Source: JAFGAS01 sp963809875 (GTDB taxonomy: Bacteria; Desulfobacterota; Zymogenia; Zymogenales; Zymogenaceae). Taken from it: DNA of 64,000 nucleotides. The notes under the pieces were generated by a model. The model saw only the letters and a program-made list of their open reading frames with translations, was not told the DNA's origin and searched no databases. Where the stretch lies: the NCBI GenBank assembly GCA_963809875.1, contig CAWELC010000005.1, forward strand, positions 310,001 through 374,000. The letters are read 5' to 3'. Made by a program: the position numbers and the translations under genes. Shown here piece after piece: positions 24,933 to 34,333 of the stretch (its first letter is position 1; each line of letters begins with the position of its first letter).

Positions 24933-26009
24933 ATGATCTATCATCTGATGCTCTGGCTCTCGGACTATTATTCATATCTGAACGTCTTTAGATACATCTC
25001 CTTCCGGGCGATCTACGCGGCGCTGACGGCCCTCATCATCTGCCTGGTCCTCGGGCCGTGGATGATCAGGAAGCTGAAGGCAATGCAGGCGGTCCAGCCC
25101 ATCAGGAACGACGGCCCGACCTCCCATTTTAAGAAGGCAGGCACGCCGACGATGGGCGGGGTTCTCATTATCTCGGCCATGACCCTCTCGACGCTGTTGT
25201 GGGCCGATATCGCCGACTTCTATATCTTGCTGGTGCTCTTTGTCACCGTCTCATATGCGATCATCGGATTTGTCGACGACTGGCGCAAGCAGATCATGAA
25301 AGACTCCAAGGGACTCCCGGGGCGTTATAAATTCTTCTGGGAGCTGATCGTCGGGATCGTCGTGGGGGTTATGCTCTATGTATCGTCCAACTACAACACG
25401 GAGCTGTCCGTCCCGTTTCTCAAAAGCCTGCACCCGGATCTCGGATGGTTCTACATCCCGCTGGCGATATTCATCATCGTGGGGGCGGCCAACGCCGTCA
25501 ATCTGACCGACGGCCTGGACGGCCTGGCGGCGGGACCGGTGGTGGTGGTAGCCATCACGTATCTCGTCTTTGCCTACTGCACCGGCAACGTGAAGATCGC
25601 CGACTATCTCTTGATTTCGTACTTGCCGGGGACGGGGGAGCTGGCGGTATTTTGCGGGGCGATGGTCGGCGCCGCCATGGGATTCCTCTGGTATAATTCC
25701 TATCCCGCCGAGGTCTTTATGGGCGACGTCGGGGCGCTCTCGCTGGGAGGCGGGATCGGCACGGTTGCGGTGGCGACCAAACATGAGCTTCTTCTGGTCA
25801 TCGTGGGGGGACTGTTTGTGGTGGAGACGCTGTCGGTCATCTTTCAGGTCGGGTTCTTCAAATGGAAGAAGCGGCGGATATTCAAGATGGCCCCCATCCA
25901 TCACCACTTCGAGCTGCTGGGCTGGCCGGAGCCGAAGATTATCGTGAGGTTCTGGATTATATCGATCATCCTTGCCCTTTTGGCGCTAAGCACCTTAAAA
26001 ATACGATAG
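24933..26009 (+). CDS. mraY: Phospho-N-acetylmuramoyl-pentapeptide-transferase
   Basis: This integral membrane enzyme transfers phospho-MurNAc-pentapeptide to undecaprenyl phosphate, making lipid I. It has ten predicted helices. Diagnostic segments are KKAGTPTMGGVLII, FVDDWRK (with the DD pair), NLTDGLDGLA, the FMGDVGALSLGG loop and the cytosolic MAPIHHHFELLGWPE. It is 358 residues with an ATG start 12 bp after murF. Confidence 0.97.
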   Translation: MIYHLMLWLSDYYSYLNVFRYISFRAIYAALTALIICLVLGPWMIRKLKAMQAVQPIRNDGPTSHFKKAGTPTMGGVLIISAMTLSTLLWADIADFYILLVLFVTVSYAIIGFVDDWRKQIMKDSKGLPGRYKFFWELIVGIVVGVMLYVSSNYNTELSVPFLKSLHPDLGWFYIPLAIFIIVGAANAVNLTDGLDGLAAGPVVVVAITYLVFAYCTGNVKIADYLLISYLPGTGELAVFCGAMVGAAMGFLWYNSYPAEVFMGDVGALSLGGGIGTVAVATKHELLLVIVGGLFVVETLSVIFQVGFFKWKKRRIFKMAPIHHHFELLGWPEPKIIVRFWIISIILALLALSTLKIR

Positions 26010-26021
26010 GGAGGCATATTC

Positions 26022-26384
26022 ATGGCGCATCATTACTCTCAAAGGGAAAAGGCCGCGGGACTCGTAGGCAATCGGATCTTTCTGGAGGAATTTGAGCTCA
26101 CCAGCTTCGGGGAGTCGCTGGTCCCCGCCGATATCGTCGAGTCGACCGACGGTATCGTCGTGCTGAAGACCGTTCGCGACTTCGCGCACGGCACGCTGGT
26201 GCGAATGGACCTCTCGGCCCACCGCCGGGCCAAGGACGCATGTCTTGACGGCTTCGTGGTGGTTGGGTGCGTCAAGGATTCCCGGAGGGTTGCGGCAGGG
26301 GAGGTCTACCGGGTCGATGTGGCTTTCCTGCGTCTGCGGAGCGATCGGTACAATACCATGCTTTCCGAGATCGAGGCGATGTAA
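26022..26384 (+). CDS. Small PilZ-like protein inserted in the cell-wall cluster
   Basis: This 120-residue soluble protein has a good ribosome-binding site (GGGAGGC) 12 bp after mraY and ends 5 bp before murD, so it is clearly part of the operon. The body (ADIVESTDGIVVLKTVRDF, then GTLVRMDLS) and the end (GEVYRVDVAFLRLRSD) resemble the beta-barrel of PilZ-type domains. The RxxxR c-di-GMP signature is not clear, so it may be degenerate. I do not know of a standard dcw gene here; mraY is normally followed by murD. Role unknown; linking a second messenger to wall synthesis is speculation. Confidence 0.6.
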   Translation: MAHHYSQREKAAGLVGNRIFLEEFELTSFGESLVPADIVESTDGIVVLKTVRDFAHGTLVRMDLSAHRRAKDACLDGFVVVGCVKDSRRVAAGEVYRVDVAFLRLRSDRYNTMLSEIEAM

Positions 26385-26389
26385 CCGAC

Positions 26390-27796
26390 ATGATTCCTGA
26401 CGGAAAGAAGAGCGGGTTGGTCCTGGATGGAGCGGCAGTGGTTGTCGTCGGCGGAGCCAGGACCGGGATTTCGGCGGCGCGATTCCTGGCCGGACGCGGG
26501 GCGCGCGTGACGCTGACCGATATGGCCCCGCTCACCGGGAAAGAGGCCGAGCTTTCGCAGCTGCGCGACCTGGGGGTTGTTACGGAGTTGGGCAGGCACG
26601 ATCGCACGACGTTTTTCGACGCCGATCTCATCGTCGTGAGCCCCGGGGTGCCCCTCTTCGTGGAGCCGCTTGACCAGGCCTCAAAACGGGGGGTTCGGAT
26701 AATCGGGGAGGTGGAGCTCGCGTTCAGGTTCCTCAGCGCGCCGATCATTGCCGTGACGGGCACCAACGGCAAGACGACGACGACCGCGCTTCTGGGTGAA
26801 ATCCTGGCGGCCTGCGGGAAGAGGGTCCTTGTCGGGGGAAACATCGGCACACCGCTCATCGATTTTGTATCCGATTCCGGCATGACGGTCGATCCCGTGG
26901 ACTACATCGTTGCCGAGATTTCGAGCTTTCAACTGGAGGCGGTGGAGACATTTGAGCCCCGGGTGGCGCTCATGCTCAACATAACGCCCGACCATCTCGA
27001 CCGCTATCGGAGCTACGAGGAGTATATCGCGGCAAAGCTCGAGATATTTGCCCACCAGACCGCGCGCGACATTGCCGTCCTCAACCGCGACGACGAGCTG
27101 GTGACGGCGCGCGCGCGTGACATTGCCGCGCACAAGCTCTATTTTTCCCGCGCGCACGAGGAGCCGGGGGGGGTGTCGTTTAACGGAACCGAAATCGTAT
27201 CGACGATCGACGGCGCTACCGACGTATATGACCCTCACAAGTCACATCTCTCGGGGGTGCATAACATCGAGAACATCATGGCCGCCGTTGCCGCTGCGGC
27301 AAGCGTCGGATGCCGCGGCAATGGCGTCGAGCGGGCAATTCGGGATTTCGTCCCCCACGCCCATCGTCTGCAGCACGTCCTGACAACCGGGGCGGGCGTG
27401 AGTTTCTATGATGACTCAAAGGCGACTAACGTGGGAGCTGCCCTGAAATCGATCGAGAGCTTCACCGGCGGGCTTCACGTTATCCTGGGTGGGGTGGACA
27501 AGGGTGGATCGTATGCCCCCATGAAAGAGGCGCTCAGAAAAAGGGTCAAGGGCCTCTATCTCATCGGGGAGGCGGCTCCCATCATCGAGAGGGAGCTTTC
27601 GGGAATCGTCCCGATTACCGCCGCCGGCACCATGGAGGAGGCGGTTCGGATCGCCGGGGAGCGGGCCGGACCGGGAGATACGGTCCTGCTGGCCCCGGCC
27701 TGTTCGAGCTTCGATCAATACCGGAACTATCAGGAGCGGGGGGAGGACTTTATACAGCACGTCAAGAGGTTTTTCGCGGATGGGAAACAGAAATGA
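26390..27796 (+). CDS. murD: UDP-MurNAc-L-alanine:D-glutamate ligase
   Basis: This cytosolic ligase adds D-Glu to UDP-MurNAc-L-Ala. I start at the ATG at 26390 (MIPDGKKSGLVLDGAAVVVV), 5 bp after the PilZ-like stop; the frame is open 41 codons upstream within that gene. The ATP loop GTNGKT lies at 124-129, followed by EISSFQLEAVE, NITPDHLDRY, the NDSKATN-equivalent DDSKATN and GGVDKGGSY, all MurD features. About 468 residues. It overlaps ftsW by 17 bp. Confidence 0.96.
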   Translation: MIPDGKKSGLVLDGAAVVVVGGARTGISAARFLAGRGARVTLTDMAPLTGKEAELSQLRDLGVVTELGRHDRTTFFDADLIVVSPGVPLFVEPLDQASKRGVRIIGEVELAFRFLSAPIIAVTGTNGKTTTTALLGEILAACGKRVLVGGNIGTPLIDFVSDSGMTVDPVDYIVAEISSFQLEAVETFEPRVALMLNITPDHLDRYRSYEEYIAAKLEIFAHQTARDIAVLNRDDELVTARARDIAAHKLYFSRAHEEPGGVSFNGTEIVSTIDGATDVYDPHKSHLSGVHNIENIMAAVAAAASVGCRGNGVERAIRDFVPHAHRLQHVLTTGAGVSFYDDSKATNVGAALKSIESFTGGLHVILGGVDKGGSYAPMKEALRKRVKGLYLIGEAAPIIERELSGIVPITAAGTMEEAVRIAGERAGPGDTVLLAPACSSFDQYRNYQERGEDFIQHVKRFFADGKQK

Positions 27797-28880
27797 ATAT
27801 GATCGGGTGCTCATTGCCCTGACGGTAATCCTGGTCATATTCGGCATCATGATGGTCTTTTCGGCAAGCTCGGTAATTGCCTACAGCGAGAAGGCGGATA
27901 CTTCCTTCTATCTCAAGAGGCAGCTCCTCTGGGCGATTCTCGGGCTTTCGGCCATGGTCGCCATGATGAGGACCGACTACCATTTGCTGAGAAAATACGT
28001 CTACCCGATATTCCTGACGAGCCTCTTTCTCCTGGTGCTGGTGCTCGTTCCCGGCATCGGCAAGAAGATAAACGGGGCCCGCCGGTGGATCGAATTGTTC
28101 GGTTTCACGTTTCAGCCGGGGGAGCTCATCAAGCTCACTCTTGTCATATACCTGGCATATTCGCTCACAAAAAAGTATGAAAAAATAAAAACGTTCACCG
28201 TGGGGTTCGTTCCTCACATTATCCTTCTCCTGGTCGTGGCGGCCCTGATCATGCTGGAGCCGGATTTCGGTGCGGCGGTCACGATCGGCGCGATCGTTAT
28301 TATCATGATGTTTGTGGCCGGGACGAGATTCTATTATCTTGCGGCAACGGCGATTGCCGCCGTGCCCGTGGTCTATCTGGTCATCGCCCATTCGGCCTAT
28401 CGTATGCGGCGGATCATGGCCTTCCTGGACCCGTGGGCCGACCCGCTCGATTCCGGCTATCATATCATCCAGTCATTCCTGGCCTTCGGGTCCGGAGGGA
28501 TCATGGGAACCGGGCTGGGGGAGGGAACCCAGAAGCTCTTTTATCTCCCCTTTGCCTATTCGGATTTTATCTTCGCCGTCATCGGGGAGGAGCTGGGCTT
28601 CATCACGGCGGTGGCGGTCATCGCGGCCTACTGCCTCTTCTGCGCCCGGGGCATCAGGATCGCCAAGAGGGCGCCGGATATCTTCGGCTCCTATCTGGCG
28701 GTGGGGATTACCGCATTGATTACCGCCGAGGTAATCCTCAATATCGGGGTGGTGACGGGACTGCTGCCCACCAAGGGCATGACGCTGCCGTTCGTCAGCT
28801 ACGGCGGGTCCTCGCTCCTGACGAGCCTGGCGGGGGTGGGCATCCTCCTCAACGTCTCGTCGCAGGGGGAGGCGCCATGA
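27780..28880 (+). CDS. ftsW: Lipid II polymerase FtsW (SEDS family)
   Basis: This septal peptidoglycan glycosyltransferase works with FtsI. The 366-residue polytopic protein has about ten helices and SEDS-family segments: PGIGKKINGARRWIEL, FQPGELIKLTLV, LEPDFGAAVTIG, the GSGGIMGTGLGEGTQK loop, LPFAYSDFIFAVIGEELGF and, near the C-terminus, LPFVSYGGSSLL. The ATG at 27780 lies inside murD, and its TGA overlaps the murG ATG. Position between murD and murG supports FtsW over RodA. Confidence 0.95.
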   Translation: MGNRNEYDRVLIALTVILVIFGIMMVFSASSVIAYSEKADTSFYLKRQLLWAILGLSAMVAMMRTDYHLLRKYVYPIFLTSLFLLVLVLVPGIGKKINGARRWIELFGFTFQPGELIKLTLVIYLAYSLTKKYEKIKTFTVGFVPHIILLLVVAALIMLEPDFGAAVTIGAIVIIMMFVAGTRFYYLAATAIAAVPVVYLVIAHSAYRMRRIMAFLDPWADPLDSGYHIIQSFLAFGSGGIMGTGLGEGTQKLFYLPFAYSDFIFAVIGEELGFITAVAVIAAYCLFCARGIRIAKRAPDIFGSYLAVGITALITAEVILNIGVVTGLLPTKGMTLPFVSYGGSSLLTSLAGVGILLNVSSQGEAP

Positions 28881-29956
28881 GGGTTGCCATCGCGGGAGGG
28901 GGAACCGGCGGTCACCTCTACTCGGGGACGGCGGTCTATGAGCTCCTCTCGCGGGAGGGCGGGCATGAGGTGCGCTTTATCGGGACGCGCGACGGCATCG
29001 AGGCGCGGGTGCTGCCGTCGATGGGGGTGGACGTGAGGTTTGTTCCGGTGAGCAAGTTTCGCAAAAGCGGGCTTGCCGCAAAGGCGGCCTCCGTGGCGGT
29101 ACTGCCCGTTTCCGTCCTGTGCGCGCTTGTGGAGCTGGTAAAGTTCAGGCCCGACGTGGTGCTCGGGGTGGGCGGCTACGCCTCGGGGCCGGCAGTGGCC
29201 GCGGCTGTGCTCTTGGGCGTCAGGCGTGCGGTTATCGAGCAGAACTCGGTGGCCGGGTTCACCAACCGGCTCCTGGGGAGGTTCGTCGGACGGGCCTTCG
29301 TGGGGTTGCCGGGAGCGCTTTCGGATTTCCCGGCGGACGTCGGCGTCTTCGTGGGAAATCCCGTGAGGAGCGCGCTCTTTACGCTCCCGCCCGTGGATAA
29401 AACGGCGACACCCTTCACTATCCTGATATTCGGCGGCAGCCAGGGGGCCCACCGCATCAATGAGCTGATCGGGGAGGCGCTGCCCTCCCTGGCGGATCTG
29501 AAAGACGGTCTGGTTTTCATCCACCTGTCCGGCCGCAACGATTACGGCCAGGTAAAGCGTGCCTACGAGGGAGCGGGGATGCGAGGGGAGGTATATGAGT
29601 TTCGGGACGATATGGAAACGCTCTACGCCCGCGCGCACTGGGTTATCGCCCGGTCCGGCGCGATGACCGTATCGGAGCTGGCGGCGGCCCGGCGGCCGTC
29701 GCTGTTGATCCCCTATCCATTCGCGGTGGACGATCATCAGGCCGCAAACGCGGCCTACCTCGTGGACGCGGGGGCAGCCGTGATGATCAGGCAGGAGGAG
29801 CTTACGGGCAGTCGGCTGGCATCACTGATCCGTGAGGCCTATGGCGATCGAGAGAGGCTTCTCGAAATGGGTAAAAAGGCCGGGGAAGCGGCACGTCCCG
29901 GGGCCGCACGTGAAATAGCGGACTGGATCACCAGCACGGGAAAGAAGAGGGCATGA
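28877..29956 (+). CDS. murG: Lipid II synthase MurG
   Basis: This GT28 enzyme transfers GlcNAc to lipid I on the cytosolic membrane face. The start is the ATG at 28877, overlapping the ftsW stop as ATGA. GGGTGGH lies at residues 7-13, followed by GVGGYASGP, EQNSVAGFTNRLL, GNPVR, FGGSQGA, SGAMTVSEL and PYPFAVDDHQAANA, the usual donor and acceptor motifs. About 359 residues. Its stop overlaps the murC start as ATGA. Confidence 0.96.
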   Translation: MRVAIAGGGTGGHLYSGTAVYELLSREGGHEVRFIGTRDGIEARVLPSMGVDVRFVPVSKFRKSGLAAKAASVAVLPVSVLCALVELVKFRPDVVLGVGGYASGPAVAAAVLLGVRRAVIEQNSVAGFTNRLLGRFVGRAFVGLPGALSDFPADVGVFVGNPVRSALFTLPPVDKTATPFTILIFGGSQGAHRINELIGEALPSLADLKDGLVFIHLSGRNDYGQVKRAYEGAGMRGEVYEFRDDMETLYARAHWVIARSGAMTVSELAAARRPSLLIPYPFAVDDHQAANAAYLVDAGAAVMIRQEELTGSRLASLIREAYGDRERLLEMGKKAGEAARPGAAREIADWITSTGKKRA

Positions 29957-31357
29957 TAAAGAACCAGGCGAAGACGTACCGGGGATTCCACAAGGTCCAT
30001 TTCATCGCCATCGGCGGAATCGGGATGAGCGGGATCGCGGAGGTGCTGCTTAACCGGGGCTACGAGGTATCGGGCTCGGACATCAAGAAGAGCGACATAA
30101 CCGAGCGGCTCAGGTCGCTGGGGGCGACCGTTCACTACGGCCACTCCGATAAGAACCTCGCGGAGGCCGACGTCGTGGTCGTCTCCACGGCGGTCAGGAA
30201 AGACAACCCGGAGGTGCTGGAGGCGATGCGAAGGAACATCCCGGTCATCCCGCGGGCGGAGATGCTGGCCGAGTTGATGCGGATGAAGTACGGCGTGGCG
30301 GTGGCGGGGACCCACGGCAAGACCACCACTACCTCGATGATCGCCACGATCATGGGGGTGGGAAGCCTGGACCCGACGATGGTCATCGGGGGAAAGCTCG
30401 ACTATATCGGGTCCAACGCGAAGCTGGGAGAGGGGCAGTTCCTTGTGGCGGAGGCCGACGAGAGCGACGGGTCGTTCCTCATGCTATCTCCCACGATCGC
30501 GGTCGTCACCAATATTGAAGAAGAGCATATGGACTATTACCGGGACCTGGCGCAGATAAAGGAGGCCTTTGTCACCTTCATCAACAAGATCCCGTTTTAC
30601 GGACTGGCGGTGCTTTGCCTGGATCACGCGAACGTCCAGGCCATCATCCCACAGGTCAAGAGGCGCTACGTCACCTACGGGGTTTCCCCCCAGGCCGATT
30701 TTACCGCCGTGGGGGCGTCGTTCAAAGAGGGCCGATCGATATTCACCGTCGCCTATCGGGGTGAGCCCTGGGGGGAGGTAACGCTTCCCATCCCGGGGGC
30801 CCATAACGTCCTTAACGCTTTGGCGGCCACGGCCGTCGGCTGGAGGTGGGGCTCGATTTCGATACGATACGCCGGGCGCTCGCGCAGTTTGCGGGGCCGC
30901 ATCGGCGCTTCCAGATCAAGGGGGAGGCCGCGGTGTCACGGTCGTGGACGACTACGGGCATCATCCCACGGAGATCGTGGCGACGCTGGCGGCCGCCAGG
31001 GACTTTTGGGACGGCAGGATCGTGGCGGTTTTCCAGCCCCACCGATATACGCGGACCCGGGATCTCTTCGATAATTTTCTGACCGCCTTTTTTGCGGCCG
31101 ACGTCCTGGTGATGACGGAGATCTACCCGGCCTCTGAGGATCCGATACCCGGGGTGGACGCGAGGAGTCTCTTTGAGGAGATCGGCAAGCGCGGCATGAG
31201 GGAGCGCTACTTCGTGCCCAATAAAGAAGAGATCGCCCGGGAGCTGATCAAGATCGTGCATCCCGGGGACATGGTCATAACGCTCGGCGCCGGGGACATC
31301 TACCGGGCGGGGGAAGAGCTCCTGGATCTGCTGAAGGGGTCCGATGAAAAGCCTTGA
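29953..31357 (+). CDS. murC: UDP-MurNAc:L-alanine ligase MurC, two frameshifts
   Basis: This ligase starts the peptide stem by adding L-Ala to UDP-MurNAc. The N-terminal Rossmann segment FIAIGGIGMSGIAEVL, ATP loop GTHGKT (119-124), AEADESDGSF and NIEEEHMDYY are in the first frame. Near 30840 the frame moves (LDFDTIRRALAQFAGPHRRF) and near 30930 it moves again (DDYGHHPTEIVATL, FQPHRYTRT, LGAGDIYRAGEEL). Both breaks lie inside conserved sequence with nothing lost, so they are probably read errors. If real, the cell would lack an essential enzyme. The ATG overlaps the murG stop, and murB begins over its TGA. Confidence 0.92.
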
Positions 31358-32242
31358 GCAGCGAGATCAGGGGAAAGGTGCTGTTTGGCGAGCCGATGGC
31401 GCGCCACACCTCGTACCGGGTCGGGGGGTAACGCCGATATCTTCGTCGTGCCGGCCGACACCGAGGACCTTGTCACCGCAATGGAGATAGTTCGCGAGCA
31501 GGGCCTGTCCCGTGGTTATCCTCGGGCAGGGGGACCAACCTGCTGGTGCGGGACGGCGGGATCAGGGGATGCGTGGTGTCGATGGAAGAGATGACGGCCA
31601 TCGAGCGAACGGGCCCCGAAGCCGTCTCGGCCCAAGCCGGGGCGCCCCTCATGGAAGTGGTCAATCGATGTGTCGAATGGTCGCTTGCGGGGCTCGAGAA
31701 GCTGGCGGGCATTCCCGGCAGCGTCGGGGGTGCGGTCGTGATGAACGCGGGAGCCCACGGGGCATACATGGATGGTGTTGTCCATGCGGCGACCGTGCTG
31801 GGACCCGCCGGGACGGTCTACGAGAAGACGAGGGATAGACTCGGTTTCAGCTACCGGTCATCGAACCTGGAAAGGGGAGAAATCATCCTGAAAGTGAGCC
31901 TCTCGCTCAATAAAGGAGACCGGGAGGAAATCTCCCGGGTGGTCACGGAGAAACTCGCCTGGCGGAAGGAGCGGCAGCCCCTGTCTCTGCCGTCGGCGGG
32001 GTCGGTCTTCAAAAACCCCCGCGACTGCCCGGCGGGCAGGATCATCTCAGAGCTGGGGTTCAAGGGAACCAGGGTGGGAGGAGCCGAGGTATCGGAGCTG
32101 CACGCGAATTTCATCGTGAACCGGGGCGGGGCGCGGGCGGCCGATATCCTCTCGCTCGTCGAGCGGATTCGCGACAAGGCCCGCCGAGGAGCGCAATATC
32201 GAGCTGGAGCCCGAAATCAGGATAGTCGGAGAGGACACGTGA
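31354..32242 (+). CDS. murB: UDP-N-acetylenolpyruvoylglucosamine reductase MurB, several frameshifts
   Basis: This FAD enzyme reduces enolpyruvyl-UDP-GlcNAc to UDP-MurNAc. Reading from the TTG at 31354, LFGEPMARHTSYRVGG breaks at about 31432 and resumes as NADIFVVPADTEDL. It breaks again at 31510-31540, restoring GTNLLVRDGGIRG, and once more near 32190, restoring EERNIELEPEIRIVGEDT and the stop. Each is consistent with one extra base in a C or G run. Between them are AGIPGSVGGAVVMNAG (FAD site), LPSAGSVFKNP and SELHANFIVN, typical of MurB. The TGA overlaps the GTG of ftsQ. Confidence 0.88.
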
Positions 32243-33061
32243 CAAGAGATCTCAAGGATATCGGACCGTCGGAGTTTTCCGCAAAGAAAGGCAGCCGAAG
32301 GCCAAGGGCCGAAAAGGCGGAAAAGAGCGGCGCTCCACGAAGAGCCCGTGACGCTGATCGTGGCACTCTGCGTGCTGGGGCTCCTGGGGATGATCCTCTA
32401 CGGCGCGGTGCGGGTGCTGCCCGGGATCGGCAAGAGGATCAGCGAGTCATCCTATTTCCGCCTGGAGGGCGTGGATGTGATCGGGGTCGAGAGGGCCGAC
32501 GGGACGGGATCGGGCGCGCCATCGGGTTTAGCGCGGGGAGTCCCGCTCCTGGAGACGGACCTCGTGGCCATACGGGAGCGGCTGAAGTCCGTCGACTGGG
32601 TCAAGGACGCCCAGGTGCGCAGGGGCCTGCCCAATAAGCTGATTATCACGATCGTCGAGCACGCACCGGTGGCGGTGACCATGACCGACGAGGGGCCGCG
32701 CTTCGTCGACCCGGACGGTGAGGTGGCTCGAAATCGGCGCCGATATCGGCGGGCTCCCGATCTTTGTCGGGATGACGATGCGCACCGAGTACGCCGAAGG
32801 GGCCCGGCTCCTGGAGAAGCTGTCGGCCAAACGGCTGATCGCCGACGGGTACGTGCAATCGATGAGGTTCGATCCCGTGATGGGATATACCGTCTTAACG
32901 CGGGAAGGGATTGAGATACGGTTCGGGCAGCCGCCTTTCGATGAGAAGATCGCCGGCTGACCGAGGTGCTTGGCGATGCGCAGAAACGGGGTCCCATCCG
33001 ATACGTCTATCTGAACATTGAAGACAGGGTTATCGTGAAGGTCGGGGCACCGGCGATGTAA
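32239..33061 (+). CDS. ftsQ: Cell division protein FtsQ, three frameshifts
   Basis: This is a bitopic divisome protein linking the membrane FtsLB pair to other division proteins. A basic cytoplasmic N-terminus (FSAKKGSRRPRAEKAEK) is followed after a frame break at about 32340 by one membrane helix (TLIVALCVLGLLGMILYGAV). A POTRA domain follows (FRLEGVDVIG, then VDWVKDAQVRRGLPNKLIIT and VEHAPVAV). Two more breaks, near 32725 and 32955, lead to GADIGGLPIFVGM and finally VYLNIEDRVIVKVG with TAA at 33059. Position between murB and ftsA supports the call. Frame breaks are probably errors. Confidence 0.85.
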
Positions 33062-33085
33062 TCTCCCTCAAGGAATGGAGGTGAA

Positions 33086-34316
33086 ATGATGACGGCAATC
33101 GGCAATATATTCGTCGGTCTTGATATCGGGACCACCAAGATCTGCGCCATCGTGGGTGAGCAGGTCGATGGAGAGATCGAGATCATCGGGATCGGCTCGA
33201 CGCCGTCGCGGGGTTTGCGTAAAGGGGTGGTGATCAATATCGAGAGCACCGTTTCATCCATCAAGAAAGCGATCGGAGAGGCGGAGCTGATGGCGGGACT
33301 CGAGATCAAATCGGTCTTCGTGGGGATCGCCGGCGGACATATCAAGGGTTTCAATAGCCACGGTATCATCGCGGTCAAAAACCGGGAGGTGACCGAGAGC
33401 GACGTGAAACGGGTCATTGACGCCGCCCGGGCCATCGCCATACCGGTCGACAGGGAGGTGATCCACATCCTGCCCGCAGGAATTCATCGTGGACGAGCAG
33501 GACGGCATCCAGGAGCCGATCGGTATGAGCGGCGTGCGGCTGGAGGCCAAGGTACACATCGTGACCGGGGCGGTGACCAGCGCGCAGAACATCATCCGGT
33601 GCGTAAACCGGACGGGACTGGACGTGTCCACGATCGTCCTGGAGCAGCTTGCCTCTGCCGAGGCGGTCCTCTCCGAGGACGAGAAAGAGCTGGGTGTCGT
33701 CATCATGGACATCGGCGGCGGGACGAGCGATGTGGCGGTCTTCTCCCAGGGAAGCATCAAGCACACGACGGTGCTGGCGCTGGGCGGTGACCATCTGACC
33801 AACGACATCGCCGTGGGCCTGCGAACCCCCATCATCGACGCGGAACGCATCAAGAAGAAGAGCGGCTGCGCCCTTGCATCACTCGTTGAGAAGGACGAGA
33901 CCATCGAGGTGCCGTCGGTGGGGGGGAGAAAGCCGCGGGTGGTCTCGCGGCAGATCCTGGCAGAGATCATCGAGCCCCGGGTGGAGGAGATACTGTCCCT
34001 CGTTCACCGCGACATCGTCCGGTCGGGATACATGGACGTCCTGGCGTCGGGAGTGGTACTGACGGGAGGGTCGTCACTGCTGGAAGGGATCGGAGAGATG
34101 GCCGAGCAGATCTTCAACATGCCGGTCCGCGTCGGCTATCCTGCGGGGATCGGCGGCCTGGTTGACGTGGTCAACAACCCGATGTATGCCACAGGCGTAG
34201 GGCTGGTGCTCTACGGCTTCAAGAACGGGGGACAGGCGCGTTTCCGCGTGGGTGATAAAAATATGTTCAATAAGGTAACCGATCGATTCAAAGAGATTAT
34301 CAAGGACTACTTTTAA
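33086..34316 (+). CDS. ftsA: Cell division protein FtsA, one frameshift
   Basis: This actin-like ATPase anchors FtsZ to the membrane. The start is ATG 33086 or, with better spacing from GGAGGT, ATG 33089. LDIGTTKICAIVGE is phosphate loop 1. The 1C subdomain follows, then a one-base break near 33480 inside the otherwise continuous HILPAEFIVDEQDGI. The second piece has MDIGGGTSDVAVF, VLTGGSSLLEG and the C-terminal FKEIIKDYF. The terminal segment is the expected amphipathic membrane-targeting helix. About 410 residues in total. ftsZ follows after 17 bp. Confidence 0.93.
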
Positions 34317-34333
34317 TCCCGGAGGACCCAACC

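Noticed and set aside
29953..33061. Programmed ribosomal frameshifting across murC-murB-ftsQ
   Set aside because: The breaks occur in both directions, several per gene, without shared slippery sites or downstream structures. Indel error is simpler.
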